Origin: Phenylobacterium deserti
Lineage (GTDB): Bacteria > Pseudomonadota > Alphaproteobacteria > Caulobacterales > Caulobacteraceae
Length of the DNA stretch: 64,000 nucleotides
Assembly: GCF_003254705.1 (NCBI RefSeq)
Contig: NZ_QFYR01000001.1
Span: 124,001-188,000 of the forward strand
Direction: 5' to 3'
Position numbers and translations under genes: made by a program. Of this stretch, positions 26,697 through 33,875 are shown piece by piece (positions within the stretch are counted from its first letter, which is position 1; each line of letters begins with the position of its first letter). Below the pieces are notes generated by a model, which did not search any database, had not been told where the DNA came from, and saw nothing but the letters and a program-made list of their open reading frames with translations.

Positions 26697-27425
26697 ATGC
26701 TGCTCTTCAGCCGCACCCTTTGGGAACGCCCCGCGACGCCCGTTTCGCAAGAGACGCCGATGGTCGCCGGCCACGACAATCCCGGCATCGCCGTGGGCGA
26801 GCCGCACGGCAACGGCCGCCTGTTCCTGCTGACCGGCACGGACGCCGACGAAAGCCTGGACCTGCGCCATGGCGCCTTCATCTCCGGCGGCGGCGGGAAC
26901 GACGTCTTTGTGCTGGAAGCCGGCGCGGGTGAGCGCCTGGGCGTGATCCTCGACTTCTCCGAGGGCGACAAGCTCGACCTGCGCCAGCTCGGCGACAAGG
27001 CTCAGCTTCTGGACCGGGTGATCGGCGGCGGCGAGCACGGCGGCGACCGGATCGGCGTCGACATCGACGGCGACGGCAAGGAAGACGCCTGGGTGACGGT
27101 GTTTGCGCCCGGCGCCGCGCCCGACCTGTCGGTGTTCGACCGCTCCGGCGTGCCGGTGGAAGAAGGCGAGTTCCACATCCTGCCGTTCCCGATGCCGGGC
27201 GACGGCGTGATCGAGGACGGCGAGTTCCACATCCTGCCCTTCCCCATGCCCGGCGACGGGGTCGTGGAAGAGGGGGAGTACCACATCCTGCCCTTCCCGT
27301 TCCCGGCGGGCGGCACCTGGGAGGCGGGCTCGGACGGCGCCGGCTTCGAGGACGACTATGGCGACATGCCGGGCGCGGCCCTGGTGCTGGGTCCAGTCAG
27401 CGGCGCGACCGACTGGCTGGCCTGA
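26697..27425 (+). CDS. RTX-like/calcium-binding-type protein with three tandem 18-residue repeats
   Basis: A 242-residue acidic protein without N-terminal signal peptide. The middle (about 38-140) looks like the start of a bacterial calcium-binding or type-I-secreted domain: LTGTDADESLDLRHGAFISGGGGNDVFVLEAG, VILDFSEGDKLDLRQLGDKAQLLD and GVDIDGDGKEDAWVTV. A stretch of three tandem copies of E-x-GE(F/Y)HILPFP(M/F)P follows (about 155-208), then an acidic tail ending in VSGATDWLA. The lack of a signal peptide and the GGxGxDxF pattern suggest export by a type I system with a C-terminal signal. No such transporter is encoded here. GGAG is 6 bases before ATG 26697. A terminator follows. Confidence 0.7.
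   Translation: MLLFSRTLWERPATPVSQETPMVAGHDNPGIAVGEPHGNGRLFLLTGTDADESLDLRHGAFISGGGGNDVFVLEAGAGERLGVILDFSEGDKLDLRQLGDKAQLLDRVIGGGEHGGDRIGVDIDGDGKEDAWVTVFAPGAAPDLSVFDRSGVPVEEGEFHILPFPMPGDGVIEDGEFHILPFPMPGDGVVEEGEYHILPFPFPAGGTWEAGSDGAGFEDDYGDMPGAALVLGPVSGATDWLA
27159..27320 (+). repeat. Three 54-bp in-frame tandem repeats
   Basis: Three consecutive copies of an 18-codon unit (EEGEFHILPFPMPGDGVI type) inside the gene at 26697-27425. Copies 1 and 2 are nearly identical in protein and differ at synonymous positions. Copy 3 has diverged (Y for F, FPAGG for MPGDG). Confidence 0.9.
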
Positions 27426-27447
27426 GCCAAACAGCTTCTGGAGAGCA

Positions 27448-27480
27448 AGCCCGTCGGCGCCTGGCGCCGGCGGGCTTTTC
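27448..27480 (+). terminator. Rho-independent terminator
   Basis: A 13-bp stem with one G-U pair (AGCCCGTCGGCGC / GCGCCGGCGGGCT) and a 3-base loop, followed by TTTTC. It lies 23 bases after the repeat-protein gene. Confidence 0.87.
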
Positions 27481-27562
27481 CGTTGCCGCCCCGGATGGAC
27501 GAGCTACGCGGCCCTAGGTTGTTCTGTGGACAGCGCCTCTACTTTGGGAACCTGTCTTTTGA

Positions 27563-27751
27563 ATGGTGGTTGCGGCGTTCATGGGCCTGGAAGAAGACCT
27601 CATCAAGGAAGCGGAGGCCGCAGAACAGCTTGCCGCCGTCGTCAGCTACGGACCGGACAAGCGGCGGCTCCAGCAGCAGGCGCGCGAGCTGAGGGCGCGG
27701 GCGGCGGAGCTGGAGAAGGCCAAGCAGGAGCGCTCGCGCTCCGATCGCTGA
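27563..27751 (+). CDS. Small coiled-coil hypothetical protein
   Basis: A 62-residue protein of mostly charged helix: GLEEDLIKEAEAAEQLAAVV followed by KRRLQQQARELRARAAELEKAKQERSRSDR, a likely coiled coil. The start is ambiguous between ATG 27563 and ATG 27581. Neither has a strong ribosome site, and the first would add MVVAAF. Coding quality is supported by composition and by position between two transcription units on the same strand. Function unknown. Confidence 0.5.
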   Translation: MVVAAFMGLEEDLIKEAEAAEQLAAVVSYGPDKRRLQQQARELRARAAELEKAKQERSRSDR

Positions 27752-27830
27752 GGCGAAGCTTCCTCCTGCCGCATCGGCCAGGACGCTCGATGCGCGTAAA
27801 CGGGCGGGCCCGAAGAGGCCCTCCCCCGCC

Positions 27831-28028
27831 GTGCAAACCTATCGCGCTTACAAGCTGAACCCGTCTGGCCGCATCGCGGCCGGCGAATGGCTGCACGCCG
27901 AGACCCTGGCGGAGGCCAAGCGGCTGGCGCACGCAATGTGCGACAGCGCCACGCCGGCAGTCGAGCTCTGGCAGGGGGCCACGCGCCTGGCGGTGATCCC
28001 CTGCGCCGACGAGGAGGTCGCCGCCTAG
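27831..28028 (+). CDS. Small conserved hypothetical protein
   Basis: A 65-residue protein: QTYRAYKLNPSGRIAAGEWL, then HAETLAEAKRLAHAMCDSATPAVELWQGATRLAVIPCADEE. The pattern Y-R-A-Y-x-L-x-x-x-G-R-I with a helix full of Ala and a final VELW-x-G-x-x-x-x-V-I-P strand resembles a frequent short alphaproteobacterial protein of unknown role. GTG start 27831. A GAAGAGG box lies 13 bases upstream, rather far. The stop overlaps the convergent MFS gene by 4 bases. Confidence 0.65.
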   Translation: MQTYRAYKLNPSGRIAAGEWLHAETLAEAKRLAHAMCDSATPAVELWQGATRLAVIPCADEEVAA

Positions 28029-29314
28029 TGCGGCCCGCGCGGCATCAGCCGCGGCACCAGCGCCAGGAAGCCTAGCCCCGAGGCCACGAGGCACGCAGCC
28101 AGGAACAGCATCGGCGCCAGCTGGCTGCCGGTGGCGTCATAGATCGCCGGCACCGCGTTCTGCGCGATGAAGCCCCCGAGGTTGCCCACCGAGTTGATCG
28201 CCGCGATCCCGGCGGCGGCATGAGCGCCGGTTAGGATCCGCTGCGGCACGCTCCAGAACACCGGCTGGCCCGAGAAGATGGCGGCCGCGGCGATGCACAG
28301 GAAGGCGAACTTCGCGGCGTTGCCCGGGACGATGACGCTGAGGACCAGCGTGGCCGCGCCGATCAGCACGGGGCCGGCGATGTGCCAGCGATTGGCGCCG
28401 TGCTTTGCCGCGTGGCGCGGCACCCACCAGAGCGCCAGGCCCACCAGGATCCATGGGATGACGTTGATGAAGCCGTTCTCGACGTTGGACGCGCCGAAGC
28501 CCTTCACAATGGTCGGCAGCCAGTAGCTGAGGCCGTAGGCCCCCAGCGGCAGGCCGATGTAGAGGCCGGCCAGCATCAGCACGCGCGGGTCGGTCAGCGC
28601 TTTCCAGGGCGAGCCTTCGGCTTCCTGCTTGGGCTCGGTGCGCAGCGTCTCGGCCAGCCAGCCGCGCTGGGCGTCGTTGAGGAACTTGGCGCTCTCGGGG
28701 CCGCTGGGCAGCTTCCAGAGCACATAGGGGGCGAGCAGCACGGCGGGCAGACCGGTGGCGATGAACACCCACTGCCAGCCAGCCAGACCCATGAGGCCGT
28801 CGAGGTCCAGGAGCGCGCCGCCGATGAGGGAGCCCACCGCGTTGGCCACCGCGCTGGCGATCATGAAGGCGCCGACCATCCGCGCGCGGTGGGTGTGCGG
28901 GTACCAAAGCGTCAGGACGTACAGGACGCCGGGGAAGAAGCCCGCCTCCGTGACGCCCAGCAGGAAACGCAGGATGTAGAACATCGCCGGGTTCTGGGTG
29001 AAACCGAGGGCGATGGTCACCAGCCCCCAGGTCCCCATGATCCGGGTGAACCAAACACGCGCGCCGACCCGGGCGAGGATCAGGTTGGAAGGCGCTTCGA
29101 ACAGGAAGTAGCCGAGGAAGAACAGCGACGCGCCAAGGCCGTAGGCGGCCTCGGACAGGCCGAGAGCGCCCACCATCTCGAGCTTGGCGTAGGAGACGTT
29201 CTGCCGGTCGATGTAGGCGATCAGGTACATCAGGCAGAACAGCGGCATGAGGTTTCGCGTCACCCGCCGCAGGGTGCCGGGACCGAGGTCCTCCGCCGTA
29301 TGGCTCGCCGTCAT
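28025..29314 (-). CDS. MFS transporter, anion:cation symporter (phthalate/tartrate permease) type
   Basis: Twelve-helix inner-membrane permease of 429 residues. The N-terminal signature LFCLMYLIAYIDRQNVSYAKLEM is typical of the ACS subfamily that imports organic anions such as tartrate, phthalate, glucarate or 4-hydroxyphenylacetate with protons. Further blocks: FFLGYFLFEAPSNLILARVGARVWFTRIM, LRFLLGVTEAGFFPGVLYVLTLWYPHTHRARMVGAFM and PQRILTGAHAAAGIAAINSVGNLGGF. The substrate cannot be read from sequence, and no catabolic genes are adjacent. The start is ATG 29314. Confidence 0.87.
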   Translation of the reverse strand: MTASHTAEDLGPGTLRRVTRNLMPLFCLMYLIAYIDRQNVSYAKLEMVGALGLSEAAYGLGASLFFLGYFLFEAPSNLILARVGARVWFTRIMGTWGLVTIALGFTQNPAMFYILRFLLGVTEAGFFPGVLYVLTLWYPHTHRARMVGAFMIASAVANAVGSLIGGALLDLDGLMGLAGWQWVFIATGLPAVLLAPYVLWKLPSGPESAKFLNDAQRGWLAETLRTEPKQEAEGSPWKALTDPRVLMLAGLYIGLPLGAYGLSYWLPTIVKGFGASNVENGFINVIPWILVGLALWWVPRHAAKHGANRWHIAGPVLIGAATLVLSVIVPGNAAKFAFLCIAAAAIFSGQPVFWSVPQRILTGAHAAAGIAAINSVGNLGGFIAQNAVPAIYDATGSQLAPMLFLAACLVASGLGFLALVPRLMPRGPH

Positions 29315-29477
29315 CTGGTTTCCCCCATTCTGGTGCGCGGCACCATGGCCGAGGTACGCGCTTCAGCGAAGAGGGTTTTGCGATGCGCGCCCGTGCCGCA
29401 TGGCGCAAGCGAGTCCCCATTGGCTATCCAGATGCACATCATCGCACTGCAGCAGACGTCGAGCCGGGGAGCCGCGC

Positions 29478-29675
29478 ATGATCACCACCAAGGAAGCCGC
29501 CGAGTGGGGTTCCGCCATCCTGGTCTTCACGTCCGGCGCAATGGCTGGCCACTTCGCCTCCGTCGGCATGTCGCCGGTGCAGTGGGCGGGCGCGGCCGCC
29601 GCCGTCCTGGGCTCGGTCACGGTCGCGGTGATCGTGCGGGTCTGGCCGGCCAAAACGGCCGTCAAGGCCGACTAG
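29478..29675 (+). CDS. Small two-helix membrane protein
   Basis: A 65-residue protein with two hydrophobic segments: WGSAILVFTSGAMAGHFASVG and VQWAGAAAAVLGSVTVAVIVRVW, ending in a basic tail (PAKTAVKAD). GGGGAG lies 7 bases before ATG 29478. The layout resembles small holin-like or phage-shock-type membrane peptides, but no family is recognised. A probable terminator follows within 30 bases, and the next gene begins over 200 bases later. Confidence 0.6.
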   Translation: MITTKEAAEWGSAILVFTSGAMAGHFASVGMSPVQWAGAAAAVLGSVTVAVIVRVWPAKTAVKAD

Positions 29676-29703
29676 AGAACGCCTGCACGCCTGCCGAGTA
29701 GAC

Positions 29704-29729
29704 AAGCCCCGCCTCGCGCGGGCCTTTTT
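29704..29729 (+). terminator. Probable Rho-independent terminator
   Basis: Imperfect GC hairpin (GCCCCGC / GCGCGGGC with one bulge) followed by CTTTTTC, 28 bases after the small membrane protein. Confidence 0.6.
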
Positions 29730-29892
29730 CATTGCGACGTAAGTGCCTGTCGCCCCACCAGAAATCCTGACGAAAGACGAGGCCGGTCGGGAACCCTGAC
29801 TGCCGAGAGGTATTTTCCACCCAGCTTGACTGCTCCAAACCGGTGGGACGCACCCCGGGGGAGCACCTGGATGTGTGGCTGAGGGTGGGATG

Positions 29893-30282
29893 ATGAGCGA
29901 AGACAACGCTCCTAAGACGAGCGAGAACGACGTCGACGGCGACCGTCGCGCGTTTCTGGGCAAGGCCGCCGGCGCGGTGCCGCCGGCCATGGTGATGCTG
30001 CTGTCCACCAGCATGGCGTCGTCCGCGATCGCCCAGTCCGGCGGCGGCGGTGGCGGCGGTGGCGGCGGCGACCTGCTCGCAGGTCTGGGCGCCTTGCTCG
30101 GCTTGGGCGTCGGCGCCAGCGCCATCCGCCCTGGCGCGGCCCCGCCGATCGCGGCCGTTCCGCCCCCGGCGGCTCCGGCCCCGGTGATCGCGCCGCCGCC
30201 TCCGGCCGCGGCCGCACCACCGCCTGCCCCGGTCGTGCCGCCGGCGAGCCCGGCAATCCTTCGTCGCGGCGAACGCGGCTAA
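29893..30282 (+). CDS. Exported-looking Gly/Ala/Pro-rich protein, possible substrate of the PqqD-kinase cassette
   Basis: A 129-residue protein with a twin-Arg-like start, DRRAFLGKAAGAVPPAMVMLL, ending in a cleavage-like SSAIAQS. A run of about ten Gly, a hydrophobic GDLLAGLGALLGLGVGA segment, and a Pro/Ala-rich tail (PPPAAPAPVIAPPPPAAAAP) ending in ILRRGERG follow. No catalytic domain is visible. GAGGG is 7 bases before ATG 29893; ATG 29890 is also possible. It is 22 bases upstream of the PqqD-HprK fusion gene, in the same direction, so it is probably co-expressed. A structural or substrate role (precursor, tethered peptide) is inferred from position only. Confidence 0.6.
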   Translation: MSEDNAPKTSENDVDGDRRAFLGKAAGAVPPAMVMLLSTSMASSAIAQSGGGGGGGGGGDLLAGLGALLGLGVGASAIRPGAAPPIAAVPPPAAPAPVIAPPPPAAAAPPPAPVVPPASPAILRRGERG

Positions 30283-30304
30283 GACTCCGAACCTGGGGGC
30301 GCAA

Positions 30305-31480
30305 ATGGCCGGAAGGCCAGCCGCGGACCACGTCCGCGTTCTCCCCACGCCTGCGTGGGAAGCCGCTCAGCTCCTGCCAGCCCCAAGCGTTCGCCATCTG
30401 GCGCTTGGGGCCAGCGCAGCCCTGTTCTGCGAACGGGCCCAGCAGTTGTTCGAATTGAACGCCACCGCCGACCTGATCTGGCGTGGACTGGCCGACGGCG
30501 GCACGCCGGGCCAGGTGGCGAAGGAGCTCCAAACCTTCGGAGTTTCGGCGCAGGATGCGCAGTCCTTTGTGGCCGAGTGCGTCGCCGGATGGCTGCACGC
30601 CGGCCTTCTGATCCCAGCGCAGATCGTCGAGCAGGCGCAAAGCCCTGGACGGGAATCGCATCTGCGCATCGCAGGCCTGGCGTGCACCGTGGCGATCCAT
30701 GCGCCGGCCGGCGATCCGCTTCCGAGCCGCCTCGAAGCCGTTTTCGGACAGTTCGCTGCCCCCCCTTCGCCAGGCACGCCGCGCTTCGACATCGTGGAAC
30801 AGGCTGGCGCCTATGTGCTGCTGGCCGACGGCGCCCCGCTGGGCGTGTTTGCGCCCGAGCGGATCGTCCCGGAGATCAAGGCGGTGCTCACCGACCGACT
30901 GGCGAAATCGGTGGGCGACGGAGACTTCCTGATCCACGCCGCCCTGCTGTCGGCAAACCGGCAAGGCCTGCTGATCTCCGGCGCGCCCGGCGCCGGCAAG
31001 ACGACCCTGACGCTGGCCCTGGCTGCGCGGGGGCTGGGTTATGGGTCCGACGACGTGGTGCGCGTGGTCAATGGCGAGCGGCTGGAAGGCGTGCCCTTCA
31101 GCCCAGCCTCCAAGTCAGGAGCCTGGGAGCTGGCCGCACCCTATCTGCCCATGCTGGCGGACCTGCCGATCGACGTACGCGGCGATCAGCAGCGGGTGCG
31201 ATACGCGCCGGTCAGCGGCTTCGGTGCGGGCGAGGTGGAGCAACTGTCGTGGGTCATCCTTCTGGCCCGGCGCCCCGCCGCGAGCGCGATGCTGGAGCCG
31301 GTGGAGCCGTTGTTCGCGCTTACCGAACTGCTGGGCAGCGCCTTCGCCGGCGACGGGCGTCTCAAGGGCGACGTTCTGGAGCGGTTCGCCGCGCAGCTGA
31401 ACGGCGCCCGCTGCCTGCGACTGATCTATTCGGACTTGGCCGACGGCGTGTCCGCGCTCGAGGGACTGACCCGTGGGTAG
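30305..31480 (+). CDS. PqqD-like domain fused to HPr-kinase-like ATPase
   Basis: A 391-residue soluble protein with two parts. Residues about 32-105 look like a PqqD/RiPP-recognition winged helix: LFELNATADLIWRGLADGGT, then PGQVAKELQTFGVSAQDAQSFVAECV and GWLHAGLL. Residues about 200-390 resemble the C-terminal kinase domain of HPr kinase/phosphorylase: FLIHAALLSANRQGLLISGAPGAGKTTLTLALAARG with P-loop GAPGAGKTT (226-234), then GYGSDDVVRVVNGERLEGVPFSP. Related kinases phosphorylate the C-terminus of certain lasso peptides. Here no lasso synthetase or radical-SAM enzyme is present. ATG 30305 follows a GGGGG-rich leader. It overlaps the nucleotidyltransferase gene by 8 bases. Confidence 0.8.
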   Translation: MAGRPAADHVRVLPTPAWEAAQLLPAPSVRHLALGASAALFCERAQQLFELNATADLIWRGLADGGTPGQVAKELQTFGVSAQDAQSFVAECVAGWLHAGLLIPAQIVEQAQSPGRESHLRIAGLACTVAIHAPAGDPLPSRLEAVFGQFAAPPSPGTPRFDIVEQAGAYVLLADGAPLGVFAPERIVPEIKAVLTDRLAKSVGDGDFLIHAALLSANRQGLLISGAPGAGKTTLTLALAARGLGYGSDDVVRVVNGERLEGVPFSPASKSGAWELAAPYLPMLADLPIDVRGDQQRVRYAPVSGFGAGEVEQLSWVILLARRPAASAMLEPVEPLFALTELLGSAFAGDGRLKGDVLERFAAQLNGARCLRLIYSDLADGVSALEGLTRG

Positions 31481-32549
31481 ACTCCAGGCGCTGCATCATC
31501 TTGCCGCCTGCATGGCGGGCCGGCCGCCGCACAACTGCGACTGGACGGCGGTCATGTCGCTGGCGAACCGCAGCCTGATCACCCCGCAGCTCGCGATAGC
31601 CCTCGCGCCTGTTCGCCAGCTTGTGCCGGCGGAGGTGGGCGGCTTTCTGGACGAAGTTCTGGGCCGCAACCGCGAACGCAACCGGCGGCTCTGGCGCCAG
31701 CTGAACGACGGCGTCGCCGCGCTCAATGGCGCCGGCATCATGCCCGTGCTGCTGAAAGGCGCCGCCCGCTGGGCCGGCCTGCCGCGGGACGCGACGTTCG
31801 ACCGACTGCTCAGCGATGTGGACGTCCTGGTGGAGCCCGCGCAGGTGCAGCCCGCCATGGCTGCTCTTCAGGCGGCCGGCTTCTCCGTTCTGAACCGCTA
31901 TGAAGGCTCCGCCGTGCATGTGGTGGCCGAATTCGGCCGGCCGGAAATCGACGTCGGATACCTGGACCTTCACCAGCGTCCGCCCGGGCCGCCGGGTGTG
32001 GCCGGCGCTCCCGCCCTTGCGGCGCGTAGGAGAACGATCGCCCTCGACAGCGGATGGGCGCAGACGCCGGACGCCGCCAGCCAGATCCTCTATCTGGTGC
32101 TGCACGACCAGTTCCACGACGGCGACTATTGGCGAGGCGGCTTCGACCTGAGGCATCTGACGGATCTCGCCGCGCTTGCGCCGCAGCTCTCCGCGGAGGA
32201 CTGGGCCTGGCTGCAGGACGCCTGTGGAACGCCCCTCGTGCGGGCGGCCCTGGCGGCGCAGCTGGTGGCGGCCTCCAGGCTCGCCGGCGCGCCCCTGCCC
32301 GCCTGGGCCGATACCCACCGGGCGCGATGGACCTATCGGCGCTGGCGCATTCAGTACGCCCGGCCTGCCTTGCGTCTTCCTCTCGCCGCAGCGGCGGCGG
32401 CTCTCGAGTGGCGTGACGTTCGCCGTCACGGCCAGGACAATCGCAGCGGCCGCCGACGCGTGCTGGGCGACGGTGAACGCACTGCGCCGCCGGAGAGCCG
32501 GCTCAACCGCATCGGCCGGATCTTCACGGCGGAGATGGGCAAGATCTAG
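31473..32549 (+). CDS. Nucleotidyltransferase family 5-like protein (PF14907-type)
   Basis: A 358-residue protein of the nucleotidyltransferase superfamily often found beside PqqD/HprK genes and in lasso-peptide or polysaccharide loci. The core reads GIMPVLLKGAARWAGLPRD, then RLLSDVDVLVEPAQVQPAMAALQAAGF with the acidic pair Asp115/Asp117, and a third acidic residue in EIDVGYLDLH (Asp160). The middle and C-terminal thirds are helical and Trp/His-rich (ILYLVLHDQFHDGDYWRGGFDLRHLTDLA). It probably transfers a nucleotide or sugar nucleotide to an unknown acceptor. GTG 31473 lies inside the end of the kinase gene, so the two are translationally coupled. Ends 76 bases before a GNAT gene. Confidence 0.8.
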   Translation: MGRLQALHHLAACMAGRPPHNCDWTAVMSLANRSLITPQLAIALAPVRQLVPAEVGGFLDEVLGRNRERNRRLWRQLNDGVAALNGAGIMPVLLKGAARWAGLPRDATFDRLLSDVDVLVEPAQVQPAMAALQAAGFSVLNRYEGSAVHVVAEFGRPEIDVGYLDLHQRPPGPPGVAGAPALAARRRTIALDSGWAQTPDAASQILYLVLHDQFHDGDYWRGGFDLRHLTDLAALAPQLSAEDWAWLQDACGTPLVRAALAAQLVAASRLAGAPLPAWADTHRARWTYRRWRIQYARPALRLPLAAAAAALEWRDVRRHGQDNRSGRRRVLGDGERTAPPESRLNRIGRIFTAEMGKI

Positions 32550-32624
32550 GCGAGCAGCCCTGGAGCCGGCTTTCTCGACGTTCGAGCTCTGGACGAGGGG
32601 CCTTGCGAGACCTAGCCAAGGGTC

Positions 32625-33179
32625 ATGGACACGCTTGCGCTCACCGCGACCCGCGGCCCCGTTGTGGTGGAAGCCTTGTCGCCCGAGGCGGCGCAGGCGC
32701 ACTTGGACGAGCTGAGCGCCGTGCTGTGCGACTGCGTCGAAGGCGGCGCTTCGGTGAGCTTCATGCTGCCTTTCCCTGCATCGGCTGCGCAGGCCTACTG
32801 GACTGGCGTGGTGGAAAGCGTCGGGCGTGGCGAGCGTATCCTGCTGGCCGCGTTGGACGGCCATGACGGCGCGGCCATCGGGACCGTGCAGGTCGTGCTG
32901 GAGCAGCCGCCAAACCAGCCCCATCGGGCGGACATCTCGAAGCTGCTGGTGCATCGAAGCGCCCGAAGCCGTGGCGTCGGCCAAGCGCTGATGGAAGCCG
33001 CCGACTCGGCGGCTGCCACCGCAGGCAAGACGCTGCTGGTCCTGGACACCGCAAGCGAGACGGCCGAACGGCTCTACGAACGCTGCGGGTGGACGCGGGT
33101 GGGGACCATCCCCGGCTACGCCCTGCTGCCGGGCGGCGGCCTGTGCGACACCGTCTACTTCTACAAACAGTTGGCTTGA
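32625..33179 (+). CDS. GNAT-family N-acetyltransferase
   Basis: A 184-residue acetyl-CoA-dependent transferase. Motif A is ADISKLLVHRSARSRGVGQALMEAADSAA, with the Q/R-x-x-G-x-G/A loop RSRGVGQA. Motif B is TLLVLDTASETAERLYERCGWTRVGTIPGYALLP. The C-terminal DTVYFYKQL is the last strand of the fold. The sequence resembles stand-alone acetyltransferases acting on antibiotics or metabolites, without a fixed substrate. It follows the PqqD-HprK/nucleotidyltransferase pair on the same strand and could be a fourth modification gene of that unit, but the 76-base gap leaves this open. Confidence 0.8.
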   Translation: MDTLALTATRGPVVVEALSPEAAQAHLDELSAVLCDCVEGGASVSFMLPFPASAAQAYWTGVVESVGRGERILLAALDGHDGAAIGTVQVVLEQPPNQPHRADISKLLVHRSARSRGVGQALMEAADSAAATAGKTLLVLDTASETAERLYERCGWTRVGTIPGYALLPGGGLCDTVYFYKQLA

Positions 33180-33212
33180 GGAACTTACCTCACAGCCAAG
33201 CCTTCAAATGAC

Positions 33213-33875
33213 ATGAAGACTTGGCTCAGAGACAACGGTCTGACCGTCGCGCTCGTGACCCTTTTCCTCGCCAGCCTGATCGGGCAGGCCGTCACAGGGT
33301 TTGCGCAAGAGAACGAAGAACGGATCCAGCACGGCCAGATCCTGCTGCATTTCGGCGAGTATCTGCGGACTGGCGCGTTCCTGTCCGCGCTCTTCGAGAA
33401 CTGGGAGAGCGAGTTCCTGCAGATGTGGGCTTACGTCATGCTGACGGCCTACCTGTTCCAGCGCGGTTCGCCTGAGTCCAAGGACCCGGACGAAGACGCG
33501 CCGCAGGATCGCGATCCCGCTCTCGACGGGGACAAGGCAAGCGCTCCGGCGCCCGTCCGCAAAGGCGGCCTGGCCTTACGCCTCTATTCCCATTCGCTGG
33601 GCTTGGCCCTGCTGACCCTGTTCGTGCTTTCGTTCGTGCTGCACTTCGTCAACAGCGCCCGACACGAGCAGGAGGAGGCGCTGGAGCATCACTTGCCGGT
33701 TCCGGGGCTGATGGAGCACCTTAGCAGCGCGCAGTTCTGGTTCGAAAGCTTCCAGAACTGGCAGAGCGAGTTCCTGTCGACCGCGGTGTTGGTGGTCCTG
33801 GCGATCTTCCTGCGCGAGAAGGGCTCGCCTGAGAGCAAGCCGGTCTCCGCGCCGCACAGTCAGACGGGAACCTGA
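33213..33875 (+). CDS. Internally duplicated membrane protein (DUF6766-type)
   Basis: A 220-residue membrane protein built of two similar halves of about 100 residues. Each half has a hydrophobic helix (GLTVALVTLFLASLIGQAV; LGLALLTLFVLSFVLHFV), an acidic helical loop, then FENWESEFLQMW or FQNWQSEFLSTA leading to a second helix, and closes with GSPESK. A charged Asp/Glu/Lys/Ala-rich linker (about 85-115) joins them. The repeat is consistent with the DUF6766 family; no biochemical role is known. The ribosome site before ATG 33213 is weak. The stop overlaps the convergent oxidoreductase gene by 16 bases. Confidence 0.75.
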   Translation: MKTWLRDNGLTVALVTLFLASLIGQAVTGFAQENEERIQHGQILLHFGEYLRTGAFLSALFENWESEFLQMWAYVMLTAYLFQRGSPESKDPDEDAPQDRDPALDGDKASAPAPVRKGGLALRLYSHSLGLALLTLFVLSFVLHFVNSARHEQEEALEHHLPVPGLMEHLSSAQFWFESFQNWQSEFLSTAVLVVLAIFLREKGSPESKPVSAPHSQTGT

